Shown here in pieces: positions 24,596 to 34,589 of a stretch of 38,791 nucleotides of DNA. A program made the position numbers and the translations under genes. This DNA is from Rhizophagus sp. LPA8_4_AMF (taxonomy: Eukaryota > Glomeromycota > Glomeromycetes > Glomerales > Glomeraceae): assembly GCA_021464525.1 (NCBI GenBank), contig JADRCO010000296.1, forward strand, positions 1 to 38,791. The letters run 5' to 3'. Below the pieces are notes generated by a model that made no database searches, was not told where the DNA came from, and saw nothing but the letters and a program-made list of their open reading frames with translations. Every line of letters begins with the position of its first letter. Within the stretch, counting starts at the first letter, position 1.

Positions 24596-25768
24596 TTATT
24601 CCCAAAATATATTATTTGTATAAATTGATTCTAAAAATTTTCGCTCAGTTAGATCTTTGGAAAGAGTAGATCTAGTACCAGCGTACTTTAAGATCACATC
24701 AACTTGCCTTTTGGATAACTCTCTTTCTTCACTAAATTTATTAAATATTTGTATCCAAACTTCGGGAGGAACTTTCATTAAAACGTTACTATTAAGATTA
24801 TTTAGTAATAAAATTCTCGCTTTACTTACTAATTCAATCATAACGGTCGTAATGGGGGAATCAAATAAACGATTTTGTTGAAGATTTTTTACAATTCTTG
24901 AAAATATTTGGTTCTTCCTTTCATCTAAAGGAATTTGAGATTTTTGAAGATTAAAATTTGATGATGATGATGAGTTTCGTAATTGTAAACCTTTGGTATT
25001 AAAATAAATACAAGTTAATTTCGTATTATATAATAAAGCTTTATCTAATTTTTCTAAAAATTCTAAAGAAACTTCAGAATTTTGTTGAGCCAAATCAATA
25101 GATTTCAAAGTCTTGTTTATCATTAATAGGTCGGCCATGGCACATAAACCTTTGTCCCCAAAATCATTGTTATCCAACGTTAAATTTTTTACGGATCGAT
25201 TTTTCTTTAACGCTTCGACAATAAATAGAATACCACTATCATCAATCATAGTATTACCTAAAATTAATTCAACAATAGTACTATTATTATTTTCGATTAA
25301 TTTTGCAATTGATTTTGATCCCACTTGGTTAAATCTTAAAGCAATTTTTCTCACAGGGCAACTAAATTCTAAAATTTGATCAATCATGATATCAATTTCT
25401 CGTTGATTTAACATTCTTCTTGAAAGAGTTATATCAATAACGTTACATTCTTCCGGTTTGTGTCCAACTTCGTAACAGATTGAACAAATTGTTGGTAATT
25501 TAAATCTGTAAACTGAACCAGGATTTTTTATTGTATCTCCTGAGATTAAATATTCATTCCGACGACGAGATAAATGAACTAATAAATCCTTTAATGAATC
25601 AAGTTTAGAAAATCCTTCGTAGCGAAAAGTAAATCTTCCACTGTGTCTAAAATATTGTAGATATGAAATCGTTTGCCACGGCAATAATGATGTTAGAAGT
25701 TGTCCATTTAAAGTTGAATTGTGAAGTGTTATGGGATATTCTTTGGATTTTACTGTCGTCGGAGCCAT
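24596..25768 (-). CDS. Leucine-rich-repeat (RNI-like) protein with CCHC zinc knuckle
   Basis: Uninterrupted 390-aa ORF. Residues 95-108 (CSICYEVGHKPEEC) fit C-x2-C-x4-H-x4-C, a zinc knuckle that often binds nucleic acid. Residues ~135-260 hold ribonuclease-inhibitor/NLRC3-type LRRs: IVELILGNTMIDDSGILFIVEAL, VKNLTLDNNDFGDKGLCAMADLL and TLKSIDLAQQ, each ~28 residues. The C-terminus has VPPEVWIQIFNKFSEE, which looks like an F-box helix, followed by SKRQVDVILKYAGTRSTL, similar to the ends of other fungal LRR proteins. Such proteins are numerous in Glomeromycotina. No function can be assigned. A zinc knuckle upstream of the LRRs is unusual. It converges on the hydrolase gene. Confidence 0.8.
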   Translation of the reverse strand: MAPTTVKSKEYPITLHNSTLNGQLLTSLLPWQTISYLQYFRHSGRFTFRYEGFSKLDSLKDLLVHLSRRRNEYLISGDTIKNPGSVYRFKLPTICSICYEVGHKPEECNVIDITLSRRMLNQREIDIMIDQILEFSCPVRKIALRFNQVGSKSIAKLIENNNSTIVELILGNTMIDDSGILFIVEALKKNRSVKNLTLDNNDFGDKGLCAMADLLMINKTLKSIDLAQQNSEVSLEFLEKLDKALLYNTKLTCIYFNTKGLQLRNSSSSSNFNLQKSQIPLDERKNQIFSRIVKNLQQNRLFDSPITTVMIELVSKARILLLNNLNSNVLMKVPPEVWIQIFNKFSEERELSKRQVDVILKYAGTRSTLSKDLTERKFLESIYTNNIFWE

Positions 25769-25877
25769 AAAATTTTACAATTAAAAAATAATTTGGTAAT
25801 CATTTTATACGAATTATTTATATAGAAGGCTGGGGAGGCTGAGTACCGAAATAATTTATTATTATCATATGATGATT

Positions 25878-26258
25878 TTATTTTTATTTATTTTTATTTT
25901 ATTTTTAAATAACGTGAACAAAGTTACAATCACAATTTCAAGAAAACTAACTAAAGAATTCATAAAGAAATCAAAAAAGAGTAACCAAGATACAAGTCCC
26001 GAAGAACAGGTAACGCCACTTTGGTCTAAGATATAAGTGCCCAACCGCCAGATGGTCGGACTTTTTCTCTGAACACTTGGATGGGTACACCTTATATCTA
26101 CCACCTTAGCCTACCTACCTAACGGAAGGTGGGTACATTGGTCGCATAACTCCCAGTGCACACCATTAGCTGTTAGGCTAAGGTCAACTGCGATGTGAAC
26201 AAGGGAACCAATAGCCATTGTCTACCAACCAGGGGTAGCGTTTGACCAGCGGGGATTA
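25878..26258 (-). mobile_element. SINE-like retroelement with 15-bp target duplication
   Basis: A 381-bp insert flanked by a perfect 15-bp direct repeat TATCATATGATGATT at 25863-25877 and 26259-26273. Read on the minus strand it starts TATAATCCCCGCTGG and ends in an A-rich tail of AAATA/AAAATA units. Long variable target duplications with an A-rich 3' tail are the mark of LINE-mediated retroposition. The body is far more GC-rich than the host DNA and includes a 10-bp inverted pair CCTTAGCCTA (26104-26113 and 26174-26183). No reverse transcriptase is present, so it is a SINE or a short 5'-truncated LINE tail. I could not find convincing pol III A and B boxes. The small ORF inside (25865-26104) is not a gene. 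Confidence 0.82.
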
Positions 26259-26408
26259 TATCATATGATGATTAGTCTTTGGATTTGCAAATATATTAAA
26301 ATTTCTTGGTCACGTGATGGAATAAGTAAGATCAACAGAATTTTGAATGTGAAGTAATTTTCATTTATTAAGATTATTATACGGCCCTTTCAAACGTAAT
26401 CATTAATA

Positions 26409-28594
26409 TTAATGAAAAATTTTACCCAAATAAAGAGAAGCTGCAAATTTTAATCCCGTATGAAGTAAAGGAATAAGGGATTGAATGATTTGTACCCAAA
26501 CTTCCTTTTTTTGTTTGATTTTTTTAAGCTCATCCTTCAATGATTCAATCTCCTTTTCTTTTTCGCTATTGAGTAAAGCTAATGCTACTTCACGGTTATA
26601 ATTAGCTCGTTCTAACACATCAATATTTGTAATTTTTTGTTTTTCGATATTTTCATCTGTCTCTCTGATTTTGTTTAAAAGATGTTTTTTTATTTCCTCG
26701 TGCTCTACTTGCATTTTTTCCATTTTAAATTTCGTTTCTTTTTCATTTGCGGAAAATTCTAAGTATTTTTGTTCAGATTCTTGCACTGATTTGATTTGTT
26801 CGGCCAATTCATTTTTGAGAATTCCAATTGATTTTAACGTTGCGATTGCATCTTGATACTCGTCGGATTTAATCTTTGCCATTACCCTTTCTGTTTCAGG
26901 GCAATCCTCAATTAGAGTATCTATAACTTCTCTTTCAAAAATTGCAATCGCATCATCAAATTCTTCTTGATCCTTTCAAATTTTATTGCAACAAGTTAGA
27001 ATTCTCTATGTTGTTTTTTTTAAAAAATAAAAGAAAAAAAGAAAAAAAAGATAAATTATATTTACTTTAAAGAAATTTTCAGCAGAGAGACGTACTTTTA
27101 CATTATTTTCCCACAATTTTTTAGCCAATTCCATGTTATATTCATATAAAGCTTCAGAATTTGATTTGCGAAATTTTTCAAATTGCTCACTAATCAAGTT
27201 ATTTAATTCATTTTCGTACTGCCTTATCTGTACACTATCTCCTATAATTCTCTTGAAAAATTCTTGTTCAACTTGACTAAAAATTTCCATATGAATTTCG
27301 TTAAAAACTTTCCAATTAAATATATCAATATGTAAGTTATCATCATTTCTTTCTTTATCCTTATTTAATTTCTTATTCATATTTAAAGTATACATCTGGA
27401 CACACTCTTTAATAGATCTTTGTGCAACGTATTCAACAACGGAATCATATTCACTTGGAATTGATAATTGCATGATTGAAGTATCGTTTAATTTTTCGAC
27501 GCAATCCTGAAGAAATTTTGTAAATGATAATCCTGTCATAGTGCAGGATCCAATATATTTTGGTGTTGATGTAGATAAAACGTTGTTAACTGTATGAGTC
27601 ACCTCAGTAACAAATTCTGGTTGTAATTTTGCTGTCGGTAATTTATCCAAATTTTGCAATTGATTCCGATCTGCCATCGGGATCTATGATATACGAAGAA
27701 AAAATTTATTAGAACGAACACAAGGCAAACTTCAATATTTATGTGTGTATGATACGCTACCGGGATCCCAAACACATCGAAATCCGAGAAATATTTCTTT
27801 ATTCCTTCCGTAGCTAAATAATAAATAAATTAAATTAATTCACGTAAAATCATGAACCTTTTTCTTTAATTCTCTTTTCTAATTCACGTACCTTGTTCAT
27901 TCACAGAGTTTAATCTGTCTAAAAAGTAATCCTTAAAATCATCAGGATTTTTTAACATAAAGTCTCGTAATAGTACGACCAATTTAGGTAAAAACTTATA
28001 ATCTGGAGGTGGCACAATAAATTTTGTTAAATCGGTCATTAAAAATAATTTTCCTATATCATCTTTACCAACAACACCATTTAAATTATAAATAAACGTT
28101 GACGAAATTGCTAAACATAATACAAATAATTTGGTTGCCCATTGTTGATTTTGTTTTGGGTCATCAATCCCTTCACAATCTAATACAATCATTCTTTTTC
28201 CTTGATAATCAAATGGTTTACTCCACATATAGATTCCTTGTGTACACCTATCGACTGTTGAACCCAACATAAATCCATCATGTCTACCGTGTAACACATT
28301 GGCGAACCATGATTTCCCTCTACGATACGATCCAACTATTCAAATATAATATGACGTTTAACAGCGAGTTAATAAGTTAGTAACCCTAAATTGTGACAAT
28401 TATAAGCATATCTCACCGACAGAAATAATTGCAACGGGTCCGTCAATTCCTCTAATGATATCCAAAGCTTCTTCATTGAAAATAATTTCTCCGAATTCAC
28501 TACGGTCTTTTTCATTTTCGACGTAATTTAAAAGTTGAATTGGGCTTCCCTCGCGAAATGGAATTCCTTCTCCAAATGCATTTTCACATTCCAT
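26409..28594 (-). CDS. Guanylate-binding-protein-like large GTPase
   Basis: Dynamin-superfamily GTPase of the GBP/atlastin group. Five exons: 28594-28417, 28335-27892, 27813-27761, 27683-27066 and 26972-26409, joining to 618 aa, close to animal GBPs (~590). The G domain (~1-300) shows all hallmarks: P-loop GSYRRGKS (61-68), which includes the YR of GBPs; switch I LGSTVDRCTQGIYMW with T91; G3 LDCEG (111-115); and the GBP-type G4 Arg-Asp pair LLRDF (R183-D184). A KYFSDFDVFGIP segment follows, matching the family's FP..LPHP region. Residues ~240-430 are the helical middle domain. 432-618 is a long charged coiled coil (KEKEIESLKDELKKIKQ) ending in a hydrophobic segment (VWVQIIQSLIPLLHTGLKFAASLYLGKIF) that may bind membrane. 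The start at 28594 is preferred to an in-frame ATG upstream (28645), which adds a poor AT-rich leader. ATCCCG repeats across the exon 3/4 junction. Confidence 0.88.
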
Positions 28595-30954
28595 GTTTAT
28601 AATAAAAATATAAAAAAATATATACAATATATACAATTTATACAATTTATATTTAACAATTTATGAAAAAAGAGCGTTTGCAGAAAGAAAAACTCACGAA
28701 CTGCCGACAATCAAATAAATTCCATAAATTCCATTAACTGTTAACAATAACATTCAGATACCATTCCCAATGAGGCTGAGAATAACGCAACCAAAATTAC
28801 ACAAAAATTACAGGGGGGTCCTTTAAAGAATAATTTGAAATCTTTGGATAGAAATCTTCTCAATATTTAGCAACTTGCTTTTCAGAACAAAACTAGTAAT
28901 AGACGAAAGAAACATTGTATATTAGGTCAAGAACATGTTACGTGAGACTTATTGATATATTTATTATCGTTTTCAGATTTTTTAGCTATGATTAATGACC
29001 ATGCACAAATGGTTGGTCATATTTTATCTACAAATTATTGAAAAATAATTTACAATAAAAAAAATTAAAGAATTTAATTGGCTGATTTATTATAATGAAA
29101 CATTTATTATATATATTATATAGTTACCATTGATTATGTCAAATCTGTTTATACTGAAATCTTGTTATACCAAACCAGAATTTCCAGAACCAATTTTTTA
29201 TAAATAATTTCAACAATATTTAGTATATTTTCTATAATATAACTATAAAATAATACAGGCCAAATTTATAGTGCCAGCCAGAATTATCAGTAATTGTTTC
29301 AAAATTTTATGTCAAATTATAATTCTAGCCAATACTACAAATTTAAAATATTCAGAAGTTTAATATATTATATAATGAATTTATTATAAACCTTTTGAAA
29401 TAAAAAGTTTATTATATTTAATAGCAACTATACATACTATTCAAATTATTTTAGGCTGCTATAATTATAAATAAAGTCCTAAATTCAATTATAGTAATGT
29501 TTGTATTTAGTATAACCAAAAATTTTTTGGTTATTTTAATCAGCTAAAATGGTTAAATAATTAATAATTACAGCGTGTTTAATTATTTTTATATTTAACT
29601 TTTAGGAAAATTTAAATAATTCACAATCTAATGATTGGATTTTAATTAAATAAAAAAAATTGTATTATAGTATATTACAAAAAAATCTGGAAAATTATTT
29701 ATATAATAAAGTGCATATTATATGCTTATGCAATACAAAAAAGAAAAAATAAAAAAATCTTCCAATAATTTATTTTTAATAAACTATTCACCATTTATAA
29801 AAAATCTTATATATTGTGCTGCCAATATCCTATATAAGTGACTGAATATAAAACTAAATGCTCTTAGATAAAAAAGTTCTTATAATCTAAAGTAAGAGAT
29901 AAGCAAATTGGAAAAAAAGGAATCAAAAAAGAAAATAAAAATTCTACTTTAAATTTAAGACATGTTCAAAGATATTATAAAAAAAGTTAAAAAAAAAATT
30001 CCATTATAACATTAAACTGTTCTTAATAAACTCTAAAAACTAGAAAACTAACTAAAAGTAAATACATATTAATTTTGGAGTAATCTTGTAAGTATTTTCT
30101 TTATTGCTATTATTTTTATGTATAATGATTTTTTCTAAATTTAAGAGTGACTTTTTTATTATTAGAAAGTGTTGTACTTATAAGATTGCTTATTTAAACT
30201 TTTCCAAAATTTTACATTTAGTTTCGCTAAATTTTTACTATAATTTTATTATAGCTTCACAGAGTTTTATCAGTTTCACCATTTATAATAAATTTTGATA
30301 AATTTCACCTTTTGCCAAATTTTGCTAACTTTTTAATAAAATTCATCAAATTACTATATCTTGTCATTTTATCTATTTGCTAAACTCTCTAGTTTCGCTA
30401 AGCAATCTTATTATGTACTTGTAATTTCAGTTAATGTTCTTTGAATTTATTATTAAAGTTAAAATGCAAATTCTTGTGTAAATTTCTTGTTACAAATATA
30501 GCATTTGATTTGAAGTTGAAGTCTCCAGATACTTATTAAATTGAATTGTTAATAAGGTATGTGCAATATTGTTATTCCTTTTACTTGTATATCTAATCAG
30601 AATAGTATAATATGACCTGAATTTCAGATATCTTATATATACTATAACTCATAAATAAGTTTATGCAAATTTGGCCAAATTTAGCCTAATATTATAATTT
30701 TAATTTTTGCAAATTGTCTTATATTTAGCTTGAAGTTATATTTTTAAGTTTTCACAAATTAGGTTAAATTTTACAAAATTATCATATATTTTTGAGTAAA
30801 TTGACTCTATTTTTGGTATACTGTAATATTTTATTAATTAATGTATGTAAAAATATGATAAATATATTAAACACGTAAAAATATATTAAAACATGTTAAA
30901 ATACATAATAATAAAGTTGTTTTTTATTAAATAATACTGTTATCTTAATGCAAA
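28595..30954. other. AT-rich intergenic DNA, no gene seen
   Basis: Includes the upstream region of the GTPase gene, with T-rich and A-rich tracts and no clear motif beyond. From about 28960 the DNA is low-complexity, AT-rich and interrupted by stops in all frames. The ORF at 30104-30298 is Phe/Ile-rich and unlikely to be real. Around 30170-30420 there are imperfect repeats of TTTTGCTAAATTTT-like words, common in the deserts of this window. Confidence 0.5.
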
Positions 30955-31760
30955 TTAATTATAATGGTAAAATTACAATAATTTCAATTATATGTTATGT
31001 AATTAATGGTACATAAAATGCATTACATTTTTTCATATTTTACATATACATTTTGCATATGCATCTGTGTAAAGATAAAAATTATATAATGAACTAAAAT
31101 TTCTAGAAAAAGGTAGTTAGGGGTGGAAGGTAGAAATAATTAAAGTATTTTTTTTTTAAAAAAAAATTTCTTTTACTATAAAAGTTTTACACCAGTTGAT
31201 CAATTTTAAGCTTATTTACATAGAAAATTTTTTAAAAATTTTATGAAGTCATATTCTGAATTTTAGCAAATTACATATAAATTTTGGATGTTATATTTAA
31301 GTTTTAGTAAATTTCATCATTAAATTTAAAAAGTGCTAAACAGCTATATCAATTTAGGTTGTTTTGTGTTGGGTAGGTTGAACAGCACTTTTTAAGGCTG
31401 AACAGCACTTGATTCTGTAGATCTTTACTATTTTTAGGTCAAATATTACACAAATCCAAAAAAGGAAATTTTTCTTTTTATCAAAAATGGAAAAATCAAT
31501 TTCATGAACTTTCAAAAAAGGAAATAATAGTTACACAAATTTTGTATTACAAGTGCTGTTCTATACATTGTTTTACTAATTTAATGCTGTTCTACTTCAA
31601 AAAATATTGTTTAACTTATCCAACACAAATTAATGTGCTGATCAATAGTTTTTAAATTTCCTGATGCTTGATCTATTTTCAAAGGAGCAAAAAGTGCTTA
31701 AATTTATACAGATCAGTTATGATAACTTATATATAAAATATCTGGGATTCTACATAACCA
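30955..31760 (+). repeat. Dispersed repeat, copy 2, with a nested insert
   Basis: Same-orientation partner of 155-600. Shared landmarks occur in the same order: GGTAAAATTACAATAATTT, ATCTGTGTAAAGATAAAAAT, a poly-T/poly-A inverted run, AAAGTTTTACACCAGTTGAT, TTTTAAGCTTATTT and GGAGCAAAAAGTGCTTAAAT. It is longer than copy 1 because an inverted-repeat element (31364-31628) lies inside it. Confidence 0.7.
31364..31628. mobile_element. MITE-like insert within the dispersed repeat
   Basis: Ends are imperfect inverted repeats: left TTGTGTTGGGTAGGTT, right (inverted) TTGTGTTGGATAAGTT, 14 of 16 positions alike. A subterminal GAACAGCACTT word occurs twice on the left (31380 and 31400) and inverted on the right (AAGTGCTGTTC near 31551). 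The insert is absent from the other copy of the host repeat. No ORF and no confident target duplication. Confidence 0.6.
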
Positions 31761-32705
31761 ATAAAAATTCTGATCTATTTATTTGACAAGTATGTTAATT
31801 ACTTATTGTAAGTTTATCCAGCAAGATTTGAAAAAACCTATTAATTTGGTAGTGATATCTGATAAAATAACGAGTTTGAAACCCTTAGCTTTTAATTTAC
31901 AAATGATAAATAAGATTGCTATTGATAATTAAGGAATTATACATATTAATACTAATATATTATAGATCATTATTTTTAAAGAACTTTTGTAAATTGCGAT
32001 CTTTTAAATTCCATTTGTAGGAAATGATTTAACAAAAAATTTTCCAAATAGTACAATGTATATATCACTATCAAATGTTATTATTAGTATATTATTATCA
32101 ATATTGATTTTTATTTATTATATTGACAAGTATTTTTTCTGCATCTTATGATTGTTCAAAATAACTCTACTTTAAGGTTGTAATGATTGGAGAAGCATAT
32201 ATGTAAAATTCAGCAGATAGAAATATTACTAAAAAAGAAGAAAGTATTTTACTAGTCAAAATATTCCAGTTCAGTCAATATTAGCAGAGTCAATTTTAGG
32301 GTGAATTATAGTCTAAAGCTAGCCGATTTTTAAAAAATTCCAGAATTTAAAGTTAACCAGATAGGTGATAGTTGATTGTTACAATTTGACTATTTTCTGA
32401 ATATCTTTAGACATAAGAAATCAAGCCAGTGAAAATTGGCAATATATTAATTACGATTTTTAGATAATTTTAGTGCTGATTTTTAGTTGGTTTTATTTTA
32501 TTTTTTATATGATTTTAATGTATTTATTATTTATACGCATATACAAATTATTTTATCTATATTTCTAAACTATCAATTCAAACCTGAATCCTAATATTGT
32601 ACATTAATGATAAAAAAAGAGTTTCGGTTGAAACTCACCCACAAGCTCAAGAAAAGCCAGCCAAAAGTTTTAAAAAAAAGGCACTTTAATAGTATGACAA
32701 CGTTT
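31761..32705. other. AT-rich intergenic DNA, possible continuation of repeat copy 2
   Basis: No gene seen. Weak similarity to about 600-1700 (for example AATTCCAGAATTTAAAGTTAACCAG against AATTCCAGACTTAAAATGTATTAGACCAG) suggests that the dispersed repeat runs on to about 32350. The remainder is low-complexity. Confidence 0.35.
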
Positions 32706-32756
32706 CAGTAAAAAATAACAAAAATAAATAATAGACTCAAAGATTTAACCGAAAGA

Positions 32757-33475
32757 CCTACAAAAAAAATGAAATATTTATAATAATATTTTGATAAAAA
32801 AATAATGAAAAAAAAATTAATTTTATTTCAAAACTCATTAAAACCAGTGCTAAAATTGAAGCCAGAGAGATTTTACAAAAAGAAAATAATAAAGAAATAC
32901 TAGTAATGTTTCTTCAAAAGATTTGAAGTTTATACCATTGAAATTTATTTAATTATCTATCCAGTATTGAAGTAAAAAGTTGGCAAGATCCTATAAAAAG
33001 AAAAAAAAAATATTAAAATGTTTCTTGAATTAAAATTTTTTCCTATTCCTATTTCTTATCTTATAAAATCTGGGTTCATATCCAAAACTGGCACACCTAC
33101 AAAAAGAAATAACAAAAAGAAATGTTAAATATTTCTTGAATTAAAATAAAAAAATTTTCCTATATCTTATTTCTTACTTTATAAAATCTGAATTTGTGTC
33201 CAAAACTGGCGTACCTACAAAAAAATAACAAAAATAAATGTTAAAATATAAATTAAAATAAAAAAAATTTCCTCATATTCCCATTTTTTACCATATAAAA
33301 TTTGATTTCGTGTTTAAAACTGGTGTGCCTACAAAAAAAATAATGAAAATAAATGTTAAAACAAACTAAAATAAAAAACAATTTCCCTCTATTCCTATTT
33401 CTTACCTTATAAAGTTTGGTTCGTTCTAGCTGGAAAATCATACAAAAAAAAAAAAAGAAAAAAAATGTTAGTAAA
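32757..33475 (-). repeat. Tandem array, unit ~106-118 bp, carrying exon-like segments
   Basis: Units begin with CTACAAAAA-like words at about 32758, 32873, 32991, 33097, 33215, 33329 and 33440. On the minus strand the better-kept units contain a 37-nt segment between a T-rich tract ending TTTTTGTAG and a donor-like GTAAGAAAT: 33292-33328, 33178-33214 and 33060-33096. The segment just before the terminal piece has ATAAG in place of the GT donor. The unit at about 33406-33440 has a good donor but has lost its acceptor. A 56-nt open segment upstream (33516-33571) ends with GTGAGT, and a 42-nt segment downstream (32949-32990) follows TTTTTATAG and ends in TAA. Whether any of this is transcribed is unknown. 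Confidence 0.6.
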
Positions 33476-33571
33476 ACGTTTCTATAAAGCAAATTATTTT
33501 TTAAAAAACACTCACCTTTCAAAACTAAAAGGACCAACCAAGAGGTTGAAATCCAAGTTCAGGACGTGTTT

Positions 33572-34209
33572 CTAAAAAAAAACATTTGAAAAATATTCAA
33601 TTCAAGTTTAAGGAAGTTTATAATAATTATTCTTCATAATGAAATTGGTGAAATAGAATTTGTATATAATAATAATATAATATTGTGTGTTTATAAAAAA
33701 GATGATAATGAGTAAAAAAAATTTTTAATAAAAATATTTTTTAACAGTTTAATAAAAACTGCAAAAAGAAAAAAAATCCAGTCCAAAAGTCTAAACCGAT
33801 TTCTGAACCTCATTAAATAAGAAAAAATCTAACTAAATTTAGACTTTTTATATCAAAGACTATTTTAAATTGCAGATCATGTGAATATAAATTGCAAATC
33901 GGCAAATCTAATTTTGGTTGATATTTACCCAGTTTTTAATGTAGGCTAGAACTTTGCCGAAACTTTGACCTGCATTACTAAAATTTGGCCGGCATGGTTA
34001 ATTGCTGATTTTTCTTATTTTGACTAGTATTTAAAAGCTAGCAGTCTAAACGTTAACTGTACAAAACTTTTCTATAAATACAAAGAAAGCTCAGGTTTTA
34101 CAGTTCTGAAAATTATTTTTGGTGAGAACTGCTTCAGGTATATAGCTCTACCAAAATAAGGAGTTGAAAGTCTAGACGAGTTTTGAAATAATCTTCTTGA
34201 ATTTAAAGA
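33572..34209. other. AT-rich intergenic DNA, no gene seen
   Basis: No ORF or splice-linked coding run was recognised. If the exon-like array to the left belongs to a minus-strand gene, its upstream exons should lie here or beyond, but no convincing one was found. Confidence 0.4.
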
Positions 34210-34382
34210 AGTTACACATATCACGTAATATTTAGTTTAATATAAGCTTATCCCCTCCCCCTCTGTTAGATTTAATAACCAATCAAATTATAATATTTAT
34301 AAATCATATGATTTTATTAAGTGTAATGTAAGATTTTAATTATCTACCTCCTCTCTTTAATAATTACATAATATGTGTAACT
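34210..34382. mobile_element. MITE-like element, AGTTACACATAT family
   Basis: A 173-bp element with inverted ends AGTTACACATATCACGTAAT and, inverted at the other side, AGTTACACATATTATGTAAT (18 of 20 identical). Its body matches 10785-10950 in inverted orientation, which shows a mobile family. No transposase and no clear target duplication. Confidence 0.72.
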
Positions 34383-34589
34383 CCCCTTATTATAAAATAA
34401 AATATAATGTCAAAAATTCACCAGTAGTGATTATTACCACCGGTAATTCTCACCAGTGATTTTTACCGGTCATAAGATAATTTTTAATTGGCTGATCAAT
34501 TACATGATTATGTCATCACTAATGATTATATTTATTTGTTTATCAGAAATGTTTCTTTCTTAAACCCTTTGCTCAGCATATAATCAAGT

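Noticed and set aside
25865-26104. 79-codon minus-strand ORF
   Set aside because: It lies inside the SINE-like element, reads into its A-rich tail, and resembles no protein family.
28595-28645. Upstream in-frame ATG for the GBP-like GTPase
   Set aside because: It would add a Tyr/Ile/Phe-rich stretch translated from low-complexity DNA before MECENAFGEG. It could mimic a signal sequence, but the GTPase is expected to be cytosolic.
33060-33096. tRNA B-box-like word GGTTCATATCC
   Set aside because: No A box at a suitable distance and no cloverleaf. It recurs only as part of the tandem unit.
33253-33537. 94-codon minus-strand ORF in the tandem array
   Set aside because: It runs through T-rich stretches between splice-like sites and is mostly Phe/Leu/Lys. 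The exon-like segments in the array are open in a register that this ORF does not keep.
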